Positions 35,598 through 43,464 of a stretch of DNA of 64,000 nucleotides are shown in pieces. The notes below the pieces were generated by a model. It did no database searches and was not told the origin of the DNA. It saw only the letters and a program-made list of their open reading frames with translations. The stretch is from the NCBI GenBank assembly GCA_964633145.1, contig CAZWFE010000005.1:10150-74149 (forward strand). The letters run 5' to 3'. The translations under genes and the position numbers were made by a program. Within the stretch, counting starts at the first letter, position 1, and each line of letters opens with the position of its first letter. The stretch comes from CAJXSD01 sp964633145 (lineage in GTDB: Bacteria > Pseudomonadota > Alphaproteobacteria > Rhodobacterales > Rhodobacteraceae).

Positions 35598-36605
35598 TTA
35601 GATTTGGCCGTCGTAAATCGGCTCTAGTGTTTCTAATTCGAACAGGGACGACACGGATGTGCCATTCCAAATGTTCAAAATCGACTGTGCGAACATTGGG
35701 GCGGTGGGCAAAATGCGAATGTTGGCAGTATTGCGGACGGCCTCTGTCGCCTCAATCGTGTCGGTCAGGACCAGATTTTTCATGACAGATTTTGACACAC
35801 GTTCCACGGCAGGACCCGACATGACACCATGGGTGATATAGGCGTGTACTTCGGCGGCGCCATTGTCCATCAACACTTCGGCTGCTTTGCACAATGTGCC
35901 GGCGGTGTCGCACATGTCGTCAACGATGATACAGATTTTGTCCTTAACTTCACCGATTACGGTCATTTCCGCAATTTCGCCCGGTTTTTCGCGGCGTTTA
36001 TCAACGATGGACAGGGGCGCGTTGATGCGTTTAGCCAATTCACGCGCGCGTGCCACACCACCCACGTCAGGGGATACAACCATAATATCTTGCATACGGC
36101 CTGCGAACTGTTTTTGAATGTCTAGCGCAAAGATGGGTGATGCATAAAGGTTATCGACCGGAATATCGAAAAAGCCTTGGATTTGGGCTGCGTGCAGGTC
36201 CATTGTCAGGATCCGTTCAACGCCTGCCTCGACCAGCATGTTGGCCACCAGTTTTGCAGAAATCGGTGTGCGTGCCTTGGCGCGGCGGTCCTGACGGGCA
36301 TAGCCGAAATAGGGGATCACAGCTGTAATCCGCCCCGCAGACGACCGGCGCAACGCATCGGTCATGATCAACAATTCCATCAGGTTGTCGTTGGCTGGGT
36401 TTGATGTGGACTGAATAATGAACATATCCTCGCCACGCACGTTGTCATATACTTCGACAAAAATTTCTTGGTCGTTGAAGCGTTCGATACGCGCATTGAC
36501 CAATGATACACTTAATCCGCGATGCAGAGACATGCGGCGCGAAATTCCTTTGGCAAGTGTTAGGTTTGCGTTACCGGAAATCAGCTTTGGTTCGATTGCA
36601 GGCAT
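35598..36605 (-). CDS. prs: Ribose-phosphate pyrophosphokinase
   Basis: Makes PRPP from ribose 5-phosphate and ATP. The N-terminal ISGNAN and RFNDQEIFVEV, the ATP loop YFGYARQDRRAKARTPISAK, and the PRPP-binding IIVDDMCDTAGTL are diagnostic. It is 335 aa, slightly longer than the E. coli enzyme. PRPP feeds pyrimidine synthesis, and pyrB/pyrC' lie 2 kb away. It is divergent from the hydrolase gene; the 254-bp region between them holds no convincing gene. Confidence 0.95.
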   Translation of the reverse strand: MPAIEPKLISGNANLTLAKGISRRMSLHRGLSVSLVNARIERFNDQEIFVEVYDNVRGEDMFIIQSTSNPANDNLMELLIMTDALRRSSAGRITAVIPYFGYARQDRRAKARTPISAKLVANMLVEAGVERILTMDLHAAQIQGFFDIPVDNLYASPIFALDIQKQFAGRMQDIMVVSPDVGGVARARELAKRINAPLSIVDKRREKPGEIAEMTVIGEVKDKICIIVDDMCDTAGTLCKAAEVLMDNGAAEVHAYITHGVMSGPAVERVSKSVMKNLVLTDTIEATEAVRNTANIRILPTAPMFAQSILNIWNGTSVSSLFELETLEPIYDGQI

Positions 36606-36859
36606 TGTTCGGTCTTTCCCCAGGTGATTGTGACAGAATCATGAATAACCTTCGCTTAGCACGGCCCAAGCCACAGGCAAAGCATTGGCAGCCCCCCTGC
36701 GGCCAAAAGCCTGATTTAAGTGGCATTTCCGTCAGAATTTCGACGACATTTCCACCCAAGGGCGAAATTCGCACTGCAACGGTTTGTATTGCGCGACGTG
36801 ACATTGGGCCTAGGTGTGTTATCTGTGACGAAATTAAAGATGACAGGGCAGGACGCACA

Positions 36860-37654
36860 ATGCGGGCAGGATATTCCATCAACGACATTCAATTCGGATC
36901 CAGTGATGCACAGGCTTTGATGGTGCATTGTTCGCTGTCAAATGCGCGGTCTTGGGCCCCTTTGGCGGGGCAGTTGGGCCCTGATTTTTCAGCCCTTGCC
37001 TTTGATTTGCCGGGTCATGGCCATAGCCAAGATTGGACGCCTGACCATGATTACCAAGATGCCTGTGTTGATATTGCAGCCAGCTATCTGGATCGGCCGC
37101 TGGATGTGGTGGGGCATTCCTTTGGTGCGACGGTTGCCTTACGGTTGGCCTTGGCCCATCCGCAGCGGGTACGATCGCTGGTGTTATTTGAACCGGTTTA
37201 TTTTTATGCAGGGACAACCGATTTTCCTGACATGCGGCCGCGGTATGATGCCGAATATACGGAATTTGCAGCGTTGTTGCAGGCGGGTGATTTGGCAGCG
37301 GCCGCACGTCATTTTATGCAGCGTTGGGGCGATGGGACGGATTGGGATCATTTGCCTGCGGCGCATCAATCGGCGATTACGCGGCGCATTCATTTGATTG
37401 CGGCGGGGGGCGTTGCCCTGCATGCTGATCCGCATGCGATGTTATCCAACGGCGGTCTGGATCAGCTGCCCATGCCGGTTTTGTTGGTACGCGGCGACCA
37501 GACACATTTTATGATGGACCCGATCCATGCGGCATTGGCCCGTCGCATCCCCCAATGTGATCAGATCGTGGTGCAGGGCGCGGGGCATATGGTGCCGATC
37601 ACGCATGCGGCCGACTGTGCCGCCTTGGTGCGCCAATTCTGGAATGGGCTTTAG
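36860..37654 (+). CDS. Alpha/beta hydrolase
   Basis: Hydrolase of 264 residues. The nucleophile elbow is VGHSFGAT (Ser87), the acid is expected near DQTHF, and the His lies in GAGHMVP. The oxyanion region MVHCSLSNA replaces the usual HG-P. The true start is the ATG at 36860 with AGGA; the frame stays open for 119 codons upstream, but that stretch runs antisense to prs and is not coding. The substrate is unknown. It converges on plsY with 3 nt between stops. Confidence 0.82.
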   Translation: MRAGYSINDIQFGSSDAQALMVHCSLSNARSWAPLAGQLGPDFSALAFDLPGHGHSQDWTPDHDYQDACVDIAASYLDRPLDVVGHSFGATVALRLALAHPQRVRSLVLFEPVYFYAGTTDFPDMRPRYDAEYTEFAALLQAGDLAAAARHFMQRWGDGTDWDHLPAAHQSAITRRIHLIAAGGVALHADPHAMLSNGGLDQLPMPVLLVRGDQTHFMMDPIHAALARRIPQCDQIVVQGAGHMVPITHAADCAALVRQFWNGL

Positions 37655-37657
37655 CGG

Positions 37658-38272
37658 TTATTTTTTGCCAATGCGGGGTTCGGTGCCTGCGATAATGCGA
37701 TTGATATTGGCGTTGTGGCGATAAAAAATTAGCACCGCCAATCCAATGCACAGACCCGCCAATTGTGGCTGACCCAGTCCATAGGCCCACAGGGCCGATG
37801 TGCCGGCCGCAACCAAAGCAGACAGCGATGATATGCGTGTGATCACTGCTGTGACCAACCATGTTCCACAGGCCGCCAAGCCAATGGGGAACGAAATGGC
37901 CAGCAAAACGCCCAAAAATGTGGCAACGCCTTTGCCGCCCTTAAACCCGATATAGACGGGAAAACAATGTCCCAAAAATGCCGCCAGCGCGGCCAGTTGC
38001 ACGGCATCCTCGGCCGCCAAACTGCGGGCGACAAAAACGGCAATTGCACCTTTGCCACTGTCTAGGATCAGCGTCAGAAAGGCAGCCAATTTATTGCCCG
38101 TCCGCAACACATTGGTGGCCCCGATGTTGCCTGATCCGATGTCGCGCAAATTGCCCAATCCGAACAGACGCGCTATGACCAAGCCAAAGGGGACAGACCC
38201 CAACAGGTACCCAAACGCGGCCCATAGAGCCAATGCCATCGGTTGCGTTACGATTTCAGGAAACAACGTCAT
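37658..38272 (-). CDS. plsY: Glycerol-3-phosphate acyltransferase PlsY
   Basis: Membrane enzyme (204 aa) that transfers acyl from acyl-phosphate to G3P, the first step in phospholipid synthesis. The three conserved motifs are seen: GSGNIGATNVLRTG, the KGGKGVAT loop and the later segment around YRHNANI. About five helices. Its start overlaps the pyrC' stop by 4 nt, linking lipid synthesis to the pyrimidine genes in one transcript. Confidence 0.93.
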   Translation of the reverse strand: MTLFPEIVTQPMALALWAAFGYLLGSVPFGLVIARLFGLGNLRDIGSGNIGATNVLRTGNKLAAFLTLILDSGKGAIAVFVARSLAAEDAVQLAALAAFLGHCFPVYIGFKGGKGVATFLGVLLAISFPIGLAACGTWLVTAVITRISSLSALVAAGTSALWAYGLGQPQLAGLCIGLAVLIFYRHNANINRIIAGTEPRIGKK

Positions 38273-39531
38273 TGTTCAAACACCTTTTGCCCAGCGACAT
38301 AGGTTGCCATGACCTTGCCCTGCATCCGTTGCCCGTCAAAGGGGGTGTTTTTCGATTTTGATCGCAGGGATTTGCGGTCTAGGACAAAGGGGACATCTGG
38401 ATCAAATACAATCAAATCCGCGGGTGCGCCAATCGACACGCGGCCGCAATCCAATCCCAACCGGTTTGCTGGGTTCAACGACAAGGCGCGGAACAAGGTG
38501 GGCAAATCCAGATAATTGCCATGCACCAACCGCAATGCAGCGGGCAGCAATGTTTCCAAGGCGACCGCACCTGCCGCGGCCTCTTCGAATGGCAGGCGTT
38601 TGCTTTCTTCGTCTTGGGGGGTGTGCATGGATGAAATGATATCGATCAATCCGCTGGCAACGGCTTGGATGGTTGCCAATCTGTCGTCTTCGGATCGCAG
38701 CGGTGGTTTTACTTTGAAAAAACTGCGGTAATCGGCGACATCGAATTCGTTTAATGTCAGGTGATGGATCGATGTACCTGCGGTCACGTCCAATCCATTG
38801 GCCTTGGCCCGTTCCAATGCGGGCAGGGCGCGGGCGGTGGTGATTTGGTCAAAATGCACCTTGGCCCCCGTCATTTCAATCATGGCGATATCGCGATCGA
38901 TCCCCATGCGTTCGGCCATAGGTGACACGGCGGGCAACCCGCGCAGGGATGCAAATTTGCCTGATGTCACGGCAGCGCCTGCCGATAAAATTGGTTCTTG
39001 CGGATGCAACATACACAGCGCATCCAGCGATTTGGCATAGGTCAGCGCACGCGACAGGATTTTGGTATTGCTGATCACATTATCGCCATCGGTAAAGGCG
39101 GCGGCACCCGCATCTTGTAAAAACCCGATTTCGGTCATTTCCAGACCCAAGCGTCCCTTGGTCAGGGCAGCCATGTGCAATACATTGACGCCAACCGCAT
39201 CGGCGGCACGACGGCGGATAAATTCCAATGCCTCGGGCGTATCGATGGGGGGATTTGTGTCGGGCCGTGTGACAATCGTTGTAACACCACCCGCAGCGGC
39301 GGCGGCGCCTGCGGATTTATAGCTTTCTTTGTGGCGTTCGCCAGGTTCTGCAACCTTGACCCCGATATCCACAATACCTGGGGCCAAATATTTGCCCCCG
39401 CAATCCACGATTTCGTCAGGATTGGCCACCGTTTCGACGATGCGGCCATCAGCGACATACAGGTCCCGTTGCGAAACCGTCCCGTCCAAGGGATCAATCA
39501 CATGGGCGTTGGTAAATTTGATCGTGCTCAT
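38269..39531 (-). CDS. pyrC: Dihydroorotase-like protein, probably non-catalytic (PyrC'/PyrX type)
   Basis: Amidohydrolase-fold protein (420 aa) that automated annotation would call dihydroorotase. The metal-binding H-x-H of active enzymes (P-G-x-x-D-x-H-x-H) is replaced: the sequence reads PGIVDIGVKVAEPGERHKES, with no His pair. The catalytic Asp motif (D-H-A-P-H) is also altered, to SSMHTPQDEESK. The SIHHLTL block is retained. Inactive homologues are known to be structural partners of aspartate transcarbamoylase, as in Pseudomonas PyrC'. It overlaps pyrB and plsY by 4 nt each. Confidence 0.85.
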   Translation of the reverse strand: MSTIKFTNAHVIDPLDGTVSQRDLYVADGRIVETVANPDEIVDCGGKYLAPGIVDIGVKVAEPGERHKESYKSAGAAAAAGGVTTIVTRPDTNPPIDTPEALEFIRRRAADAVGVNVLHMAALTKGRLGLEMTEIGFLQDAGAAAFTDGDNVISNTKILSRALTYAKSLDALCMLHPQEPILSAGAAVTSGKFASLRGLPAVSPMAERMGIDRDIAMIEMTGAKVHFDQITTARALPALERAKANGLDVTAGTSIHHLTLNEFDVADYRSFFKVKPPLRSEDDRLATIQAVASGLIDIISSMHTPQDEESKRLPFEEAAAGAVALETLLPAALRLVHGNYLDLPTLFRALSLNPANRLGLDCGRVSIGAPADLIVFDPDVPFVLDRKSLRSKSKNTPFDGQRMQGKVMATYVAGQKVFEQ

Positions 39532-40490
39532 GCCTGTCCCCCTGATTTTGCCCCTGATTGTGCGTTTCGCATATTGCGGGCCAGCAAATCCATTGTGGCC
39601 ATGCGCACGGCAACACCCATTTCCACCTGTTCTTGGATCACGGATCGGTTGATATCATCTGCAATATCCCCGTCGATTTCCACACCGCGGTTCATCGGAC
39701 CGGGGTGCATGACGATTGCATCGGGTTTTGCATAGGACAGTTTTTCAGCGTCTAAGCCATAGCGGTGATAATATTCGCGTTCTGATGGGATAAAGCCCCC
39801 ATCCATGCGTTCGCGTTGCAAACGCAACATCATGACCACATCGACATCCTGCAACCCTTGGCGCATGTCGTGGTATACCTCGACCCCCAGTTCGGAAATT
39901 TGCGATGGCATCAGCGTGGGCGGGCCCACCAGCCGCACACGGTTTTCCATTTTGCCCAGCAAAATCAGGTTTGATCGCGCCACGCGGCTGTGGGCGATAT
40001 CGCCGCAAATCGCAATGTTCAAACGGTGCAGCCGCCCCTTGGCGCGACGAATGGTCAGTGCGTCCAGCAATGCCTGTGTGGGATGTTCATGTTTGCCATC
40101 GCCCGCATTTAACACGGCGCAGTTCACTTTCTGTGCTAACAAATCGACGGCACCAGAATGCGGGTGGCGCACCACCAGCAAATCGGGGTGCATTGCATTC
40201 AGGGTCAAGGCTGTATCAATCAGGGTTTCGCCTTTTTTGATGGAACTGGCCTGCATGGCCATATTCATCACATCTGCACCCAACCGTTTGCCGGCCAATT
40301 CGAAACTGGCCTGCGTGCGGGTTGAATTTTCAAAAAACATATTGATTTGCGTCAAACCGGCCAAGGCATTCGAATGTTTCGTGGGTTGGCGGTTCAATGT
40401 GACATAGTTTTCTGCCACATCCAGAATTTCGGTAATGGCATCAGGGCGCAGGGGTTCAATTCCCAAAAGATGTCTTTGCGTAAAGCTCAT
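39528..40490 (-). CDS. pyrB: Aspartate carbamoyltransferase catalytic subunit
   Basis: Second step of pyrimidine synthesis (320 aa). The carbamoyl-phosphate loop is FFENSTRTQASFELAGKRLG; the segment HEHPTQALLDALTI and the aspartate loop near LRLQRERMDGG are conserved. No regulatory pyrI is nearby; the adjacent dihydroorotase-like gene probably supplies the partner subunit. First gene of pyrB-pyrC'-plsY. Confidence 0.95.
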   Translation of the reverse strand: MSFTQRHLLGIEPLRPDAITEILDVAENYVTLNRQPTKHSNALAGLTQINMFFENSTRTQASFELAGKRLGADVMNMAMQASSIKKGETLIDTALTLNAMHPDLLVVRHPHSGAVDLLAQKVNCAVLNAGDGKHEHPTQALLDALTIRRAKGRLHRLNIAICGDIAHSRVARSNLILLGKMENRVRLVGPPTLMPSQISELGVEVYHDMRQGLQDVDVVMMLRLQRERMDGGFIPSEREYYHRYGLDAEKLSYAKPDAIVMHPGPMNRGVEIDGDIADDINRSVIQEQVEMGVAVRMATMDLLARNMRNAQSGAKSGGQA

Positions 40491-40591
40491 ATGTGACCTC
40501 GCTGATTTGTAAGGGGTTTAATCGCACAGCGCGCATGGCACAAGGGTATTGTTTGCTTTCCCTTGGTGGGTGGGCAAGCTATTGTACCCCC

Positions 40592-41362
40592 ATGGAATCG
40601 TATGATGATTGGCACGCTGCGCGCGCAGCACTGGACTGGCACATCGACCTTGGCGCGACCGAGGCGATTTGCGATGCGCCGATCAACCGCTACGAATTGG
40701 CGGAAAAATCGCCCAAACCAGCCACCGCAAAGCAGGCAGGGCCCGTGGTAGCGGCCGAACCCGATGCAGTGGGTATTGCCAAATCATTGGCCCAACAGGC
40801 CCAAACTTTGGACGATCTGCGTGCGGCGATGGCCCAGTTTGAACATTGCCCCCTAAAGCCTGGGGCGCGATCCTTGGTCTTTGCCGATGGGAATCCACAG
40901 GCGCGCGTGATGATCATAGGCGAGGCCCCCGGCCGCGACGAAGACATGCAAGGCCGCCCCTTTGTCGGGCGTGCGGGTCAGATGCTGGATAAAATGTTTG
41001 CCGCAATTGGCCTGTCGCGGACCGCTGATGTGCCGCAGAACGGTATTTATATTACCAATGTCGTGCCTTGGCGCCCGCCGCAAAATCGTGACCCGTCCGC
41101 GATGGAAATTGATATGATGATGCCCTTTGTCCAGCGTCACATCGCATTGGTACGTCCTGCGGTGATTGTTGCCATGGGCAACGTCAGCGCGCAGGCATTG
41201 TTGGGGCAACGCGGGATCACCAAATTGCGCGGAACATGGATGCAGGCGCATGGCTGCGACGTGCTGCCGATGCTGCATCCTGCGTATTTGTTGCGAAACC
41301 CGATTGCAAAACGTGAAACTTGGGCAGATTTATTGGCATTAAAACAGAAATTGGGGATGTGA
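40592..41362 (+). CDS. Uracil-DNA glycosylase family protein (family 4/5-like)
   Basis: DNA repair glycosylase (256 aa) that removes uracil. The active-site motif is GEAPGRDEDMQGRPFVGRAGQ and the second is MLHPAYLLRNP. Family-4 enzymes carry four Cys for a [4Fe-4S] cluster; here only scattered Cys remain (ICDAP, EHCPLK, HGCDVL) and no C-x2-C, so the cluster is probably absent. An N-terminal 80-residue extension precedes the domain. The ATG at 40592 is chosen; the frame runs upstream without a ribosome site. The stop overlaps moaB. Confidence 0.82.
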   Translation: MESYDDWHAARAALDWHIDLGATEAICDAPINRYELAEKSPKPATAKQAGPVVAAEPDAVGIAKSLAQQAQTLDDLRAAMAQFEHCPLKPGARSLVFADGNPQARVMIIGEAPGRDEDMQGRPFVGRAGQMLDKMFAAIGLSRTADVPQNGIYITNVVPWRPPQNRDPSAMEIDMMMPFVQRHIALVRPAVIVAMGNVSAQALLGQRGITKLRGTWMQAHGCDVLPMLHPAYLLRNPIAKRETWADLLALKQKLGM

Positions 41363-41904
41363 TGACACAGATTGATGATGCCAAACCCTTTATCCCTGTG
41401 CGCATCGCCGTGTTGACGGTGTCAGACACGCGGACCTTGGACCAAGATACATCGGGTCAGACATTGGTGGATCGATTGAAATCTGCAGGGCATATTTTGG
41501 CAGATCGCAAAATTGTAACCGATGATCGGGCCGATATTGCCGCTATCTTGCGCGGCTGGATCGCTGATCCGGCGGTGGATGTGGTCATCAGCACGGGCGG
41601 CACGGGTCTGACCGGCCGCGATGTCACGGTTGAGGCGCACCGCGATGTCTATGAAAAAGAAATTGACGCCTTTGGCACCGTGTTCACCATCATCAGTATG
41701 CAAAAAATTGGCACATCGGCCATTCAATCGCGCGCGACAGGCGGCGTTGCGGGGGGGACATATTTGTTTGCCCTGCCAGGATCCACGGGTGCATGTAAGG
41801 ATGCGTGGGATGAAATTTTGGTCAAACAGCTGGATTACCGCCATCGCCCGTGTAACTTTGTTCAGATTCTGCCCCGTTTGGACGAACATCTGCGACGGAA
41901 ATAA
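41362..41904 (+). CDS. moaB: Molybdenum cofactor biosynthesis protein B
   Basis: MoaB/MogA-fold protein (180 aa) of molybdopterin synthesis. The MPT-binding loop STGGTGLTGRDVT and the later ALPGSTGACKDAW are diagnostic. It starts on the last base of the UDG stop. mobA and mobB lie 11 kb downstream. Confidence 0.9.
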   Translation: MTQIDDAKPFIPVRIAVLTVSDTRTLDQDTSGQTLVDRLKSAGHILADRKIVTDDRADIAAILRGWIADPAVDVVISTGGTGLTGRDVTVEAHRDVYEKEIDAFGTVFTIISMQKIGTSAIQSRATGGVAGGTYLFALPGSTGACKDAWDEILVKQLDYRHRPCNFVQILPRLDEHLRRK

Positions 41905-41943
41905 CGCCGCGCTGCGTGTAATTGTCCGACCCCCTTGGCAATC

Positions 41944-41956
41944 GGCGAATTTCGCC
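41944..41956. promoter_or_regulatory. Perfect palindrome upstream of the RND operon
   Basis: GGCGAATTTCGCC: two 6-nt arms around one base, 49 nt before the RND adaptor ATG. It could be an operator for a dimeric repressor; no regulator gene is adjacent. Confidence 0.35.
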
Positions 41957-42005
41957 TAGATTCCCATTCGTAGCTTTGTGCGAAATATTTTAGAAAGGTC
42001 GCTAA

Positions 42006-43457
42006 ATGCGATTTATTAGAAAAAGCCTGATCGGCCTGTTCCTGTTTTCTGTAACGCTTGGATTATTGGCCTATTCCGCGCAAATGGTCAAAACGGCCAT
42101 TTCGGAACGTATGAACCAAGAAACCCGTGCGCCGCAACCGCGTGAACGCACGTTTACGGTTAATGTGATGCGGGCCGATCCTGCAACATTATCGCCAACA
42201 CTGGACGTCTTCGGCGAGGTGCAAAGCCGCCGGACCTTGGATTTGCGCATGGCCGCAGCAGGGCAGGTTGTGTTCTTGGAACCCAACTTTATCGAAGGTG
42301 GCCAAGTTCAAGCGGGCCAAGTGCTGGTGCGGTTGGATGATGCGGATGCACAATCTGCACTGGCGCGCGCGCGTGCTGATTTGATGGATGCGCAGGCCGA
42401 AATTTCCGAGGCCGAGCGCGCCATCCGTCTGGCCGCCGATGAATTGGATGCGGCGCTTGCGCAGGCCAGTTTGCGCGAAACGGCACTGGCCCGTCAGCTG
42501 GATTTGCAAAAACGCGGTGTTGGCACCGCAGCGGCCGTCGAGACGGCAGAACTGGCCGCATCGTCAGCGGCGCAGTCTGTTTTGGCGCGACGCAGTGCCG
42601 TGGATCAATCACAGGCGCGTAAATCACAGGCCCAAACCCGAATGGCGCGGGCAGAATTGGCGACCCAAGATGCCGAGCGTCGGGTAAGTGATACTGTTCT
42701 GACGGCGCAATTTGCGGGTACCTTGTCGGGGGTGACATTGGTTCAGGGCGGATTGGTCAGCGTCAATGAACGTATTGGGCAGCTGATTGATCCCAACGCG
42801 CTTGAGGTCGCATTCCGCGTTTCAACCGAACAATACAGTCGCCTGCTGGATCCACAGGGTCAGTTGCTGGCATTGCCTGTCGAAATTACATTGTCGTCAA
42901 CGGGGCGCAATTTGGTATCAAACGCGGTGCTAAGCCGTGATAGCGGATCGGTGGCACAGGGGCAGACAGGGCGTTTGTTATTTGCGCGAATCGAAAACCC
43001 CATTGGGCTGAAACCCGGTGATTTTGTGACCGTTTCGGTACAAGAGCCCGAAATAAATTATGCTGTCCGTCTGCCAGCAACGGCGCTTTCGCCTGATCAA
43101 ACCGTATTGGCAGTTGGGGATGACAACCGATTGGACCCTGTGGCTGTGACTTTGCTGCGCCGTCAGGGCAATGATGTCATCGTACGCTCGCGCGATTTGG
43201 CAGGACGCGATGTTGTGATGCAGCAAACCCCATTGCTGGGCAAAGGGATCAAGGTCAAAGCGTTGCGCGGTGATGGACTTGAGGTCGCGCCAGAACCCGC
43301 CGAAGTGACCCTGACACCCGAACGGCGTGCGAAACTGATCGCCTTTGTCGAAGGAAACACGCGCATGCCGCAGGATGCCAAGACACGCATCTTGGCGCAA
43401 CTCAATCAAGAAAAAGTTCCAACAGATGTCGTTGAACGCTTAGAAAGCAGAATGTGA
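42006..43457 (+). CDS. RND efflux periplasmic adaptor
   Basis: Membrane-fusion protein (483 aa) with one N-terminal anchor helix (about 7-25). Lipoyl/HlyD halves flank a long Ala/Gln-rich coiled-coil hairpin (about 125-215; visible as repeated EAERAIRLAADEL and QARKSQAQTRMAR). Beta-barrel and membrane-proximal domains follow. It bridges the permease to an outer-membrane channel. It starts after AGAAAGG and is followed by the permease 7 nt later. Substrate unknown. Confidence 0.85.
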   Translation: MRFIRKSLIGLFLFSVTLGLLAYSAQMVKTAISERMNQETRAPQPRERTFTVNVMRADPATLSPTLDVFGEVQSRRTLDLRMAAAGQVVFLEPNFIEGGQVQAGQVLVRLDDADAQSALARARADLMDAQAEISEAERAIRLAADELDAALAQASLRETALARQLDLQKRGVGTAAAVETAELAASSAAQSVLARRSAVDQSQARKSQAQTRMARAELATQDAERRVSDTVLTAQFAGTLSGVTLVQGGLVSVNERIGQLIDPNALEVAFRVSTEQYSRLLDPQGQLLALPVEITLSSTGRNLVSNAVLSRDSGSVAQGQTGRLLFARIENPIGLKPGDFVTVSVQEPEINYAVRLPATALSPDQTVLAVGDDNRLDPVAVTLLRRQGNDVIVRSRDLAGRDVVMQQTPLLGKGIKVKALRGDGLEVAPEPAEVTLTPERRAKLIAFVEGNTRMPQDAKTRILAQLNQEKVPTDVVERLESRM

Positions 43458-43464
43458 GTTAACC

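Noticed and set aside
36503..36859. N-terminal extension of the alpha/beta hydrolase
   Set aside because: It runs over the prs promoter and 5' end, lacks family similarity, and a good ribosome site precedes the ATG at 36860.
36571..36928. Two minus-strand and one plus-strand small frames between prs and the hydrolase
   Set aside because: No ribosome sites or recognisable sequence; treated as non-coding intergenic DNA.
40493..40591. Upstream extension of the uracil-DNA glycosylase
   Set aside because: No ribosome site; Cys/Trp-rich translation unlike the family; lies in the divergent pyrB promoter region.
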